Made by a program: the position numbers and the translations under genes
Origin: Actinokineospora fastidiosa
GTDB lineage: Bacteria; Actinomycetota; Actinomycetes; Mycobacteriales; Pseudonocardiaceae
Length of the DNA stretch: 64,000 nt
Assembly: GCF_014648415.1 (NCBI RefSeq)
Contig: NZ_BMRB01000009.1
Location: 62,001-126,000 of the forward strand
Direction: 5' to 3'
The notes under the pieces: model-generated
What the model was told of the DNA's origin: nothing
Seen by the model: only the letters and a program-made list of their open reading frames with translations
Database searches by the model: none
Shown here: in pieces, positions 16,968-25,985 of the stretch
Numbering within the stretch: the stretch's first letter is position 1
Layout of the letters: every line of letters begins with the position of its first letter

Positions 16968-17987
16968 ATGCCATCGTTTCTCGGCTCGCTGCGCCAGTAC
17001 GTGCTGGCGCCCAAGCTGTCGGCCGTCACATTCGCGGAGCGGGGTTTCCCCGGCGCGGCCTCACCCGCCGCCGAGCACCTGGAGGCCATCCCGCAGTCGG
17101 TCGTGTGCGGGTTCGAATGGGGCATCGCCGCCCGCGACCTGTGGGAGGTGCGGCGGCGGCTGGAGCTCGTCGTGCCGGAGCAGCGCGGGTTCGCCTACGA
17201 GGGCGCCGCGATGGCCTTCGCCGTCCGCGACGCCATGGCGGGCGGCAGCGGCAAGCTGACCCGCGAGCTGCTGCTCGGGCCGGGCGCGCCGCACGTGTTC
17301 CTCACCTACATCGGCATCGGGTTCGCCATGGCGCGGCTGCCCCGCCCGCTCTGGCGCAGCATCGTCCCCGACCTCGGCGGGTCGCCGTACTACCCGACGA
17401 TGACCTGGCTCGCGGTCGACGGCTACGGCTTCGACCTGGCCTATTTCCACACCCGCCGCTACGTCGACGAGCAGCGGGTGCCCGCGCCCTACCCGTGGGA
17501 GGGCGCGCCCGAGTACTTTCCCCGCGCGGTCGACCAGGGCATCGGCCGGGCGCTGTGGTTCATCCACGGCGCCGACCCCGAGGCCGTGGTCGCCGCGGTC
17601 GGCCGGTTCCCCGCTGAGCGCAGGCCGGACCTGTGGGCGGGCGTGGGGCTGGCCGCGACGTTCGCGGGCGGCTGCCCGGCCGACGGCCTGGCGCGGGTGC
17701 GCGAGGCCGCGGGCGAGCACCGCGACCAACTGGGCGTCGGCGTGGTCTTCGCGGTCAAGGCGCGCACGTTCGCCGGGCACGTCCCCGACCACTCCGCGCT
17801 CGGCGCGCAAATGCTCGCCGGGCTGTCGGTCGCCGATGCGGTGGCCATCTCCGATAGCACGGAGGCGAGTTCTGACGACGCGGGCGAGGACTCGGTCCCG
17901 CTGTACGAGAAGTGGCGCAGTCGAATTCGTGCGCATTTCACGGATAACGCGTCACAGTCGCCAGGCACGCGGGAAGACGCGGCCTGA
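16968..17987 (+). CDS. unbL: DUF1702 enediyne cassette protein (UnbL type), copy 1
   Basis: 339 residues from the ATG at 16968, preceded by ctggagga. Conserved DUF1702 blocks are RGFAYEGAAMAFAV, YIGIGFAMARLP, DGYGFDLAYFHTRRYV and DQGIGRALWF. The family is found in enediyne loci (with PKSE, UnbV, UnbU and the thioesterase it forms the conserved warhead cassette) and its biochemical role is not settled. No signal peptide or membrane segment is obvious. First gene of an apparent seven-gene operon. It is paralogous to the next gene, and the C-terminus has a short acidic insertion (TEASSDDAGEDS). Confidence 0.9.
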   Translation: MPSFLGSLRQYVLAPKLSAVTFAERGFPGAASPAAEHLEAIPQSVVCGFEWGIAARDLWEVRRRLELVVPEQRGFAYEGAAMAFAVRDAMAGGSGKLTRELLLGPGAPHVFLTYIGIGFAMARLPRPLWRSIVPDLGGSPYYPTMTWLAVDGYGFDLAYFHTRRYVDEQRVPAPYPWEGAPEYFPRAVDQGIGRALWFIHGADPEAVVAAVGRFPAERRPDLWAGVGLAATFAGGCPADGLARVREAAGEHRDQLGVGVVFAVKARTFAGHVPDHSALGAQMLAGLSVADAVAISDSTEASSDDAGEDSVPLYEKWRSRIRAHFTDNASQSPGTREDAA

Positions 17988-18055
17988 CCGACCGCGTGTG
18001 ACGATTGTTCATGAATGAGGGAAGCCATTTTGTGGTCGACGATTAGGGGGCTGAC

Positions 18056-19039
18056 TTGAGCAGTTCATGGCGCGCGCTGCGTCGTCGCGTTCTGACACCG
18101 GGCGTCGCCGAGACGAGCGTCGAGAAGCGCGGCTTCCACCAGAAGTCGCCCGCCGCCACCGAACGCCTGGAAACCGTCGGGAAGACCTTTCTCGACGGTT
18201 ACGCCCACGCGGTGGAGGCGCGCACGGCCGCCGACGCCGAGCAGGCGATCGAGCGGCTGCCCGACTGGCTGCGCGGGTTCGCCTACGAGGGCGCGGGCAT
18301 GGGCCTTGCGATCCTCGACGGCCTCCCGTTCGGCCGCTCGGACAACGTCGCCAGGCTGCTGGCGCGCCCCGTGGGCGCGGCCTACCAGACCCTGATCTAC
18401 GTCGGGATCGGCTGGGCCATGGCCCGGCTGCCCCGGTTCCGCTGGCCCAGGGCCCGGGCGCTCGACCCGGTGCTGGCGCCGCTCGTGCTCGACGGGTACG
18501 GCTTCCACCAGGCCTACTTCCACACCGCCCGCTACGTCGACGGCCAGTACCGCGACCCGGCCTTCCCCTGGCCGGGCGGCGCGCACGGCTCCTACGCCAA
18601 CCGGGCCATCGACCAGGGCATCGGCCGCGCGCTGTGGTTCGTCTGCGGCACCGACCCCGAGCGGGTCGCCGACCGGATCGAGGCGTTCCCCGCCGAGCGC
18701 CGAGGCGACCTCTACGCCGGAACCGGCCTCGCCGCGACCTACGCGGGCGGCGTCACCGAGGACGAGCTGCGCACGCTCGCCCGCCGCGCTGGCGCGCACC
18801 GGGCCGACGTGGCGCAGGGGAGCGCCTTCGCCGCCTTCGCCAGGGTCAGCGCGGGCATCGTGCCCGCGCACTCCGCCATGGCCACCCAGGTCTTCTGCGG
18901 CACGACGCCGGAGGAGGCGGCGCGGCTCACCACCGAACTGCGCCCGGTCCGCCAGGACGAGCACGAACTGCCCGCCTACGAGGTGTGGCGGCAGCGACTC
19001 GCCAACGAGTTCATTTCCCTTGGAGGTGTCAACACATGA
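18056..19039 (+). CDS. unbL: DUF1702 enediyne cassette protein, copy 2
   Basis: 327 residues from TTG with a strong aggggg ribosome site. It shares the blocks of the previous gene: RGFAYEGAGMGLAI, YVGIGWAMARLP, DGYGFHQAYFHTARYVDGQ and DQGIGRALWFVCG. Having two tandem DUF1702 proteins suggests a heteromeric complex. The stop overlaps the start of the UnbV gene (ATGA), so its product is made with UnbV. Which copy corresponds to the usual single UnbL/E3 cannot be decided by eye. Confidence 0.9.
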   Translation: MSSSWRALRRRVLTPGVAETSVEKRGFHQKSPAATERLETVGKTFLDGYAHAVEARTAADAEQAIERLPDWLRGFAYEGAGMGLAILDGLPFGRSDNVARLLARPVGAAYQTLIYVGIGWAMARLPRFRWPRARALDPVLAPLVLDGYGFHQAYFHTARYVDGQYRDPAFPWPGGAHGSYANRAIDQGIGRALWFVCGTDPERVADRIEAFPAERRGDLYAGTGLAATYAGGVTEDELRTLARRAGAHRADVAQGSAFAAFARVSAGIVPAHSAMATQVFCGTTPEEAARLTTELRPVRQDEHELPAYEVWRQRLANEFISLGGVNT

Positions 19040-21000
19040 CCGCGATACTAGGCATGCTGCGCAGGCAGCTGACCGGTGTCATCGCGCTCGTGGTCGTCGT
19101 CGGCTTCTTTTTCGCGGTCGCCCTGCCGCAAAGCTCGGCCGAGGAGAGGAACCACCTGGCGAGCCGGTACGCGTTCGCTGGCCACAGCATCGCGCTGCCC
19201 GCGTCCGACAAGCAGCAGTCCATCCGCGAGGTCAACCAGGCCTACAAGCACATCGGCGCCTGGATCTCCTCGGTCGGCGCGGCCGTGGCGATGAACGACC
19301 TCGACGGCGACAGCCTGCCCAACGACCTGTGCCTGGTGGACCCGCGCACCGACCAGGTGATCGTCACGCCGACGCCGGGCGCGGGCGGGGAGCGCTACGC
19401 CCCGTTCGAGCTGGACCCGTCCCCGCTGCCCGTCACCGACGTGATGGCGCCGATGGGCTGCGTCCCCGCCGACCTCAACGAGGACGGCAGGCTCGACCTG
19501 CTGGTCTACATGTGGGGCCGCACGCCGATCCTGTACCTGACCAGGGCCGACCACCACGGCATGACGGCGGAGACCTACGAGCCCGTCGAGGTGCTGCCCG
19601 GCGTGACCACCGGCGGCGTCTACACCGGTCCGCAGTGGAACACCAACGCGGCCACCATCGGCGACTTCGACGGTGACGGCCACGACGACATCTTCATCGG
19701 CAACTACTTCCCCGACAGCCCCGTCCTGGACCCCACCAAGGACGGCGGGGTCGAGATGAACCACTCGATGTCGCACGCGCAGAACGGCGGCGAGAAGGTC
19801 ATCCTGTGCTGGAAGGGCGCCACGGCGGGCAACGACCCGACGGCGACCTTCATGCGCGCCCCGGCCGACGCGCTGCCCGAGGAGGCCAGGAACGGCTGGA
19901 CGCTGGGCGTCAGCGCCAACGACCTCGACGGCGACCTGCTGCCGGAGATCTACATCGCCAACGACTTCGGCCCCGACCGCCTGCTGCACAACCGGTCGAC
20001 GCCGGGCAACCCGAAGTTCGCCGCGGTCGAGACCAGCCGCACGCCGGGCACCCCGAAGTCCAAGCGGATCGGCGACGACTCGTTCAAGGGCATGGGCGTC
20101 GACTTCGGCGACTTCGACCACGACGGGCTCTACGACGCCTTCGTCTCCAACCTGACCGTGTCGTGGGGCATCGTGGAGAGCAACTTCCACTACATGAACA
20201 CCGCGGCCGACGTGGCCGACCTGCGCGCGCAGTTCCTCGACGGCGAGGCGCCGTTCGCCGACGTCAGCGGCGAGCAGGGCACCGCGTGGTCGGGCTGGGC
20301 GTGGGACGTCAAGATCGCCGACTTCGCCAACTCGGGCGAGCTGCAGATCGCCCAGGCCAACGGCTTCGTCCGCGGCGACACCAACCGCTGGCCGCAGCTG
20401 CAGGAGCTGGCCATGGCCCACGACTCGCTGGTCTCCAGCCCGGCGACGTGGCCCAACGCCAACGAGGGCGACGACCTCGCGGGCGGCGACACGATGAAGT
20501 TCTTCGTCAAGGGCGAGGACGGCCGCTACGTCGACCTGGCCCCCGAGCTGGGCCTGGCCGTGCCGGTCCCGACCCGGGGCATCGCCACCGGCGACGCCGA
20601 CGGCGACGGCCTGCTCGACTTCGCGGTGGCCCGCCAGTTCGCCGAGCCGGTGTTCTACCACAACCAGGCGCCCGCGCCCGGCGGCTACCTCAACCTGTCG
20701 CTGACGCACGAGCAGGAGTCCACCGTGGGCACCGCGCCCGTGACGGGCTCCCCGGTCATCGGCGCGCAGGTGGTCGTGACCACCGCGGACGGCAAGAAGT
20801 ACATCCAGCGCGTCGACGGCAGCAGCGGCCACGCGGGCAGGCGCAGCAGCGAGGTCCACATCGGACTCGGTGACGCGCAGGGCCCGGTGGCCGTGCAGCT
20901 GAGGTGGCGGGACCGCCAGGGGCAGGTGCACGAGCAGGAGCTCCAGCTCAGCCAGGGCAAGCACGCCCTTGAGCTCGGCGACAGCGTCGAGGAGAGGTGA
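19036..21000 (+). CDS. unbV: UnbV: FG-GAP repeat protein with ASPIC/UnbV domain
   Basis: 654 residues. An N-terminal hydrophobic anchor or signal (residues 15-32, TGVIALVVVVGFFFAVAL) directs it across the membrane. FG-GAP/integrin-like repeats follow, with at least six calcium-loop motifs (NDLDGDSLPND, ADLNEDGRLD, GDFDGDGHDD, NDLDGDLLPE, GDFDHDGLYD, GDADGDGLLD), and an ASPIC/UnbV domain ends the protein (VIGAQVVVTTADGKKYIQRV to the C-terminus). UnbV is one of the five conserved warhead proteins; its chemical role is not established. Coupled to both neighbours by overlapping start and stop codons. Confidence 0.95.
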   Translation: MTAILGMLRRQLTGVIALVVVVGFFFAVALPQSSAEERNHLASRYAFAGHSIALPASDKQQSIREVNQAYKHIGAWISSVGAAVAMNDLDGDSLPNDLCLVDPRTDQVIVTPTPGAGGERYAPFELDPSPLPVTDVMAPMGCVPADLNEDGRLDLLVYMWGRTPILYLTRADHHGMTAETYEPVEVLPGVTTGGVYTGPQWNTNAATIGDFDGDGHDDIFIGNYFPDSPVLDPTKDGGVEMNHSMSHAQNGGEKVILCWKGATAGNDPTATFMRAPADALPEEARNGWTLGVSANDLDGDLLPEIYIANDFGPDRLLHNRSTPGNPKFAAVETSRTPGTPKSKRIGDDSFKGMGVDFGDFDHDGLYDAFVSNLTVSWGIVESNFHYMNTAADVADLRAQFLDGEAPFADVSGEQGTAWSGWAWDVKIADFANSGELQIAQANGFVRGDTNRWPQLQELAMAHDSLVSSPATWPNANEGDDLAGGDTMKFFVKGEDGRYVDLAPELGLAVPVPTRGIATGDADGDGLLDFAVARQFAEPVFYHNQAPAPGGYLNLSLTHEQESTVGTAPVTGSPVIGAQVVVTTADGKKYIQRVDGSSGHAGRRSSEVHIGLGDAQGPVAVQLRWRDRQGQVHEQELQLSQGKHALELGDSVEER

Positions 21001-22034
21001 GCAGGGAAATGGTCGTCCAGGAAGTGAAGCCCGGCGGCAAGCCGCCTGCTGGCGGTCCGCCGAAGAACCCCAAGGTCATCAAGGCCCTGCGCCGGTTCGC
21101 CATCTCGATCACGATCTTCAACATCGCAGGCTTCGTCGTGCTCGGCTTCGAGCAGCCGTGGATCTGGCCGTTCGTGGCCGTGGCCACCGGCTACACCGTG
21201 GAGCTGGTGTTCGAGAAGATCGGCGCCCGGGTCGAGGGCCGCGCGCCCCGCTACGCGGGCAACGGCCTGCGCGGCCTGGTCGAGTTCCTGTTCCCGGCGC
21301 ACATCACCAGCCTCGCGCTGAACATGCTGATCTACGTCAACGACCGCATCTGGGTCATGATGTTCGCGGTCACCCTCGCGGTGGCCACGAAGTGGATCCT
21401 GCGCGCCCCGGTGCGCGGCAACCTGCGGCACTACATGAACCCCTCGAACTTCGGCATCCTCATGGTGCTGATCCTGTTCCCGTGGGGCAGCATCGCGCCG
21501 CCGTACCACTTCACCGAGAACGTCAACGACGTCGTCGGCTGGATCATCGTCGGCGCGATCCTGGTCACCGGCACGATGCTCAACGCCAAGCTGACCGGCC
21601 GCATGTGGCTGATCCTCGGCTGGCTGAGCTTCTTCGCGCTGCAGGCGGTCCTCCGCGGCCTGCTGTTCGGCACCTCGATCCCCGGCGCGCTGTCGGTGAT
21701 GACCGGTGTGGCGTTCGTGCTCTACACCAACTACATGGTGACCGACCCCGGCACGACGCCGTCCAAGCCGGGGGCGCAGTTCGCCTTCGGCGCAGGCGTG
21801 GCGACGTTCTACGGGCTGTTCATGGTGGCCAACATCGCCTACGGCCTGTTCTTCGCCACGGCGATCGTCTGCCTGATCCGCGGGATGTTCCTGTGGGGTC
21901 TGCACTTCGTCAACAAGGCCCGCGTGCAGTTCGAGGCCGAGCAGCGCGCCAAGGCCGAGGCGGCGAAGCAGGCCCCGCCGATCGCGGTCGTCCCCGACGA
22001 GGGCGGGCCCGCTGCCCGTCCGGCGGCGGCATGA
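20997..22034 (+). CDS. unbU: UnbU: integral membrane protein of the enediyne cassette
   Basis: 345 residues from a GTG overlapping the UnbV stop; an ATG at 21009 is an alternative start. A basic, proline-rich N-terminus is followed by about eight hydrophobic helices (for example ISITIFNIAGFVVLGF, MFAVTLAVATKW, FGILMVLILFPW, IIVGAILVTGTML, FFALQAVLRGLLF, FYGLFMVANIAYGLFF) and a charged Ala/Lys tail. UnbU is predicted in the literature to act with UnbV at the membrane, possibly in transport or maturation. The 3' end overlaps the P450 start (ATGA). Confidence 0.93.
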   Translation: MSREMVVQEVKPGGKPPAGGPPKNPKVIKALRRFAISITIFNIAGFVVLGFEQPWIWPFVAVATGYTVELVFEKIGARVEGRAPRYAGNGLRGLVEFLFPAHITSLALNMLIYVNDRIWVMMFAVTLAVATKWILRAPVRGNLRHYMNPSNFGILMVLILFPWGSIAPPYHFTENVNDVVGWIIVGAILVTGTMLNAKLTGRMWLILGWLSFFALQAVLRGLLFGTSIPGALSVMTGVAFVLYTNYMVTDPGTTPSKPGAQFAFGAGVATFYGLFMVANIAYGLFFATAIVCLIRGMFLWGLHFVNKARVQFEAEQRAKAEAAKQAPPIAVVPDEGGPAARPAAA

Positions 22035-23413
22035 CCGCCTCGCACGGTCGAGTGCCCCCAGGGCCGCCCCGCCGGGCGGCCCTGGGGGTCCTGCGGAAGC
22101 TGCGCGCCGACCGCCTCGGCCTGATGAGCGAGGCGGTCGGCACGTACGGCGACGCGGTGCGGGTGGCGATCGGCCCGAAGAAGCTCTACATCTTCAACCA
22201 CCCCGACCACGCCAAGCACGTGCTCGCGGACAACGCCGCCAACTACCACAAGGGCATCGGCTACACCGAGGCCAAGCGCGCGCTCGGCGACGGTCTGCTG
22301 ACCAGCGAGGGCGCGCTGTGGAAGGAGCAGCGGCGCACCATCCAGCCGGTGTTCCAGCACAAGCGGATCGCCGCGCGCGCCGACGTGATCGTGGAGGAGG
22401 CGCTGGACCTGGTCCGGCGGCTGCGCGCGCACGCGGGCGCGGACCGGCCCGCGGACGTGCTGTCCGAGGTCACCGCGCTCACCCTCGGCGTGCTCGGGCG
22501 GACCCTGCTGGAGGCCGACCTCGGCGCGTTCGACTCCGTCGGGCACTCCTTCGACGCGGTGCAGGACCAGGCCATGTTCGAGATGGAGACCCTGGGCCTG
22601 GTGCCGCAGTGGCTGCCGCTGCGCGGCCAGCGCGAGTTCCGCGCCGCCCGCGCCGACCTGCAGCGGATGGTGGGGACCCTGGTCGCCCAGCGCACGGCGA
22701 ACCCCATCGAGTCCGGCGACGACGTGCTCACCCGGCTCATCGCCTCCACCGCCAAGGAGGCCGACCGGCGCGTCGGCGACCGGCGCATGCGCGACGAGCT
22801 CGTCACGCTGCTGCTGGCCGGGCACGAGACGACGGCGAGCACCGTCGGCTGGACGCTGCACCTGGTCAGCCAGCACCCCGAGGTGCGGCAGCGGCTGCAC
22901 GACGAGGCCGTGGCCGTCTACGGCGACCGCCGCCCGGAGTACGCCGACCTGGCCAGACTGCGCTACACGCACATGGTGCTGGAGGAGGCCATGCGCCTGT
23001 TCCCGCCGGTGTGGATCCTGCCCCGGCGGGCGCTGGAGGACGACGAGGTCGGCGGCTACCACGTGCCCGCGGGCGCGGAGGTGCTGATCTGCCCGTACAC
23101 CCTGCACCGGCACCCGGCCTACTGGCCGGAGCCGACCCGGTTCGACCCCGAGCGGTTCGACCCGGACAAGCCGTCGGGCAGGCCGCGCTACGCGCACATC
23201 CCGTTCGGCGCGGGCCCGCGGTTCTGCGTCGGCAACCACCTCGGGCTGATGGAGGCCACCTTCATCATCTCCACGCTGATGCGCGAGCTGCGGCTGGACG
23301 AAGTGCCCGGCTTCCGGGTCACCCCGGAGCCGATGATGTCGCTGCGCCTCGGCGGCGGGCTGAAGCTGTTCGTGCGCGACTGGACGCGCGCCGCCCGCCG
23401 GTCCGCGGCCTGA
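22031..23413 (+). CDS. cytochrome P450, E7-like, of the warhead operon
   Basis: 460 residues. The oxygen-binding I helix reads LLLAGHETTAST, the K-helix ExxR motif is EEAMR, and the heme loop is PFGAGPRFCVGNHLG with the axial cysteine. The N-terminal layout (PPGPP, then ALGVLRKLRADRLG) and PERW-like region (RFDPERFDPDK) place it with fatty-acid/CYP4-like bacterial P450s such as SgcE7 rather than with the CYP105/107 class. Redox partners are not encoded nearby. Its position directly behind UnbU, translationally coupled, suggests oxidation of the enediyne core. Confidence 0.88.
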   Translation: MTASHGRVPPGPPRRAALGVLRKLRADRLGLMSEAVGTYGDAVRVAIGPKKLYIFNHPDHAKHVLADNAANYHKGIGYTEAKRALGDGLLTSEGALWKEQRRTIQPVFQHKRIAARADVIVEEALDLVRRLRAHAGADRPADVLSEVTALTLGVLGRTLLEADLGAFDSVGHSFDAVQDQAMFEMETLGLVPQWLPLRGQREFRAARADLQRMVGTLVAQRTANPIESGDDVLTRLIASTAKEADRRVGDRRMRDELVTLLLAGHETTASTVGWTLHLVSQHPEVRQRLHDEAVAVYGDRRPEYADLARLRYTHMVLEEAMRLFPPVWILPRRALEDDEVGGYHVPAGAEVLICPYTLHRHPAYWPEPTRFDPERFDPDKPSGRPRYAHIPFGAGPRFCVGNHLGLMEATFIISTLMRELRLDEVPGFRVTPEPMMSLRLGGGLKLFVRDWTRAARRSAA

Positions 23414-23446
23414 CCCGCTCACCACCACGGAAAGCCGGAGAACACC

Positions 23447-24646
23447 ATGAGCAGCAACCTCGCGGAAGACCTGTACGGCCACCCCGAGCGGCACCCGAGG
23501 ACGGTCGAGTTCGCCAAGCTGCGCGCCGCCATCGCCGACCCGGGGGTCCGCGAACTCTTCCCGTTCCGGTTCCTGGCGGCGAACGAGACCTTCGCCCGCC
23601 TCGTCGACGCGACCGCGTACCGCATCCTGGACTCGATCGGCGCGCTGCCGCCCGCGACGGGCATCACGGTCCCGATGGCCAAGAAGACCCTGTCGATGCC
23701 GTGGAAGCGCACGATCCCGCTGAAGTTCCTCTACGAGAAGCTGTCCGACAGCGGCATCCTGGCCCGCAACGACGGCCGCTACTTCCCGGGCCTGGCCCCG
23801 GTGGAGGACTTCGACACCGTCGCCGCCGAGCTGGCCGAGCGGGAGCCGGGCGCGGCGGTGGCCGCGGAGATCCTGCGGACGCTGGTCGACGAGGCGGGCA
23901 CGTTCTTCAGCGGCCGCGCCACGGGCGACGAGATCCTGTTCTCCCCGCAGAAGCTGCCGCTCTGGCTGAAGTACTTCTCCAACGACAACCCGCTCTACGC
24001 GATCAACAACACCGTCGGCGCCGAGGCGCTGTCGCGGCTCGTGCCCGCCGACGGCCCGTTCGAGGTCCTGGAGATCGGCGGCGGCTGCGGCAGCGCGGCG
24101 GACCAGGCGCTGCGCAGGCTCGGGTCCAGCGTGACGCGCTACCGGTTCACCGAGGTGGCCGAGACCTTCGCCCGCCACGGCGAGCGCGCGGCGCGGGCGG
24201 CGGCGTCGCCGTCGACGGTCGTGGAGTCGGCGCGGTTGGACATGACGACCTCGTGGGAGGCGCAGGGCGTCGAGCCGGGCACCTTCGACGCGGTGTACTC
24301 GGTGAACTGCTTCCACGTGGCGCCGGACCTCGACTTCGTCATCGCCGAGGCGGCGAAGGCGCTCAAGCCGGGCGGGGCGGTCGTGGTGTCGGAGTGCGTG
24401 CGGCCGACGAAGTTGGCCCGGCCCATCCACGCCGAGATCATCTTCGACTTCCTGGACAGCTTCACCGACGTCATGACCGACCCGGTGAAGCGCCCGACGC
24501 ACGGCTTCCTCACCCCCGCGGCGTGGCGGGCCACCTTCGAGGCCGCCGGGCTGGGCGACGTCACGGTCCTGCCCGACGTCGACGCCATTGCCGAGAAGTA
24601 CCCGGACTTCGTGGTCGGCGCGGTCATCGCCCGCGCCGAGGGATAG
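23447..24646 (+). CDS. SAM-dependent methyltransferase in the warhead operon
   Basis: 399 residues, 33 bp after the P450. The first ~190 residues form a helical domain without a recognised motif; the C-terminal half is a class I methyltransferase domain with motif I FEVLEIGGGCGSAADQAL, post-I TEVAE and motif III ALKPGGAVVVSECVRP. The architecture resembles methyltransferase domains associated with polyketide enzymes. Acceptor unknown; a carbon or oxygen on the enediyne-derived intermediate is plausible because of the operon. Followed 10 bp later by the AhpD-like gene. Confidence 0.8.
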   Translation: MSSNLAEDLYGHPERHPRTVEFAKLRAAIADPGVRELFPFRFLAANETFARLVDATAYRILDSIGALPPATGITVPMAKKTLSMPWKRTIPLKFLYEKLSDSGILARNDGRYFPGLAPVEDFDTVAAELAEREPGAAVAAEILRTLVDEAGTFFSGRATGDEILFSPQKLPLWLKYFSNDNPLYAINNTVGAEALSRLVPADGPFEVLEIGGGCGSAADQALRRLGSSVTRYRFTEVAETFARHGERAARAAASPSTVVESARLDMTTSWEAQGVEPGTFDAVYSVNCFHVAPDLDFVIAEAAKALKPGGAVVVSECVRPTKLARPIHAEIIFDFLDSFTDVMTDPVKRPTHGFLTPAAWRATFEAAGLGDVTVLPDVDAIAEKYPDFVVGAVIARAEG

Positions 24647-24656
24647 GAGCCGTCGG

Positions 24657-25682
24657 ATGGTAGCCAGGTTGGTCCGCATGGCGGTCCGCCGGTCGCTGCG
24701 CGACACCCGGCACGTCCGGGTCGTCCCGCGCCGCCGCGCGGAGGGTCTGGTCGCGGACGTGTACCGCCAGGTGGAGCGCGAGTTCGGCATGCTGGCCCCG
24801 CCGGTCGCGCTGCACTCGGCCGCGCCGGACGTCCTCGCCGCGTCCTGGGCGATCCTGCGCGAGACCCTGATCGCCGACGGCGCCGCCGACCGCGCCGCCA
24901 AGGAGGCCGTGGCGACGGGCGTCTCGGAGGCGAACAGCTGCCCGTACTGCGCCGACGTCCACGGCATGACGCTGGCCGCGCTGCCGGTGGAGGGCGACCG
25001 CTCGGCGCTGACGGAGTGGGCCCGCGCCACCGCGACCGCGCCCGGGGCGGGCGCCCCGCCGTCGGACCCGGCGTGGTTGCCGGAGCTGATCGGGGTGGCG
25101 GTGGCGTTCCACTACTACAACCGCATGGTCAACGTGTTCCTGCGGGACTCCCCGTTCCCGGCGCACGTCCCGGAGTCGGCGAAGCCCCGGGCCCGCCAGG
25201 TCCTCGGCGGGGTGCTGCGCGCGTCCGCGGCCGACGTGGCCCGGCCGGGTGATTCCGTCGAGTTGTTGCCTTCTACGCCCTTGCCGGACGACTTGGGGTG
25301 GGCTGGGGGGAACCCCGTGGTGGCCGACGCTTTCGCTCGCGCGTACGCGGCGGTGGAGGCGGCGGGGGTGCGGTCGGTGGCGCCGGAGGTGCGGGCGCTG
25401 GTGCTGGGTCGACTGTCGTCATGGGACGGACAGGCGCCAGGGCTCAGCCGGGCGTGGGTGAACTCGGCGGTGGCGTCACTGCGTCCTGAGAACCAGGCGG
25501 CGGGGAAGCTGGCGTTGTTGACGGCTATGGCGTCGTATCAGGTCGATGAGGAGCTGGTGGAGGCTTATCGGGCTTCTCAGCCGGGGGATGGGGCGCTGAT
25601 CGAGCTGACGGCGTGGGCGAGTATGGCTGCGGCTCGGCGGATCAGCTCGTGGATGTCGGATGCTCGTCCGGCGGCCGCTTGA
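24657..25682 (+). CDS. AhpD-like/carboxymuconolactone decarboxylase-family protein
   Basis: 341 residues. The AhpD core motif is clear: EAVATGVSEANSCPYCADVHG, that is Glu, then CxxC and a histidine three residues on, the proton-relay and redox-active dithiol of AhpD. Typical AhpD proteins have 150-190 residues; here a longer all-helical C-terminal half (about 200-341) may be a degenerate second copy of the fold. It could be a thiol peroxidase/disulfide reductase or a protein handling reactive enediyne species. Last gene of the operon, followed by a strong terminator. Confidence 0.75.
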   Translation: MVARLVRMAVRRSLRDTRHVRVVPRRRAEGLVADVYRQVEREFGMLAPPVALHSAAPDVLAASWAILRETLIADGAADRAAKEAVATGVSEANSCPYCADVHGMTLAALPVEGDRSALTEWARATATAPGAGAPPSDPAWLPELIGVAVAFHYYNRMVNVFLRDSPFPAHVPESAKPRARQVLGGVLRASAADVARPGDSVELLPSTPLPDDLGWAGGNPVVADAFARAYAAVEAAGVRSVAPEVRALVLGRLSSWDGQAPGLSRAWVNSAVASLRPENQAAGKLALLTAMASYQVDEELVEAYRASQPGDGALIELTAWASMAAARRISSWMSDARPAAA

Positions 25683-25698
25683 GTGGTCGTGGGGCGTT

Positions 25699-25738
25699 GA
25701 AAGGGGCCGTCCCTCCTGTCCCGGGGACGGCCCCTTTC
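25699..25738 (+). terminator. terminator of the UnbL-AhpD operon
   Basis: Perfect 15-bp stem, arms 25699-25713 and 25724-25738, with a 10-base loop, 17 bp after the stop codon. The stem closes with GAAA/TTTC, giving a short T run on the plus strand. Confidence 0.9.
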
Positions 25739-25789
25739 TGCTTGGCTGGTGTGTGGGGTCGGCTCGCCGGTTCCCGGCGTTGCTCGTGG

Positions 25790-25843
25790 TTTAAGAGCGT
25801 CCTCGCCGGACGGGCTGGTCTCCGGGATGGCAGGCAAGCCCTG
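25790..25843. repeat. short copy (A) of a dispersed repeat
   Basis: Bases 25790-25830 match 45512-45552 with a single difference, and 25824-25843 match 45726-45745. The copy equals the larger element at 45.5 kb with everything between its two GGGATGG repeats removed. Confidence 0.85.
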
Positions 25844-25903
25844 CTTTGGGGGGTAGGCGGCGGAGAGTGCCAGCTGGTTCACCAAGCGGCTGCCGACTAC
25901 TGT

Positions 25904-25985
25904 TCGCCCTCGCCCTCGCCCTCGCCCTCGCCCTCGCCCTCGCCCTCGCCCTCGCCCTCGCCCTCGCCCTCGCCCTCGCCCTCAC
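25904..25985 (+). repeat. hexanucleotide microsatellite (CGCCCT)n
   Basis: About 13 uninterrupted copies of the 6-bp unit, then degenerate copies (ctcaccctcac). On the minus strand it reads Glu-Gly repeats. Probably slippage-derived and non-coding. Confidence 0.9.

Noticed and set aside
21839..25030. A 1,063-codon minus-strand open frame, and a similar 1,015-codon one at 50715-53762
   Set aside because: Both lie antisense to clear genes (UnbU, P450, methyltransferase; aminomutase, condensation enzyme) and have no recognisable motif.
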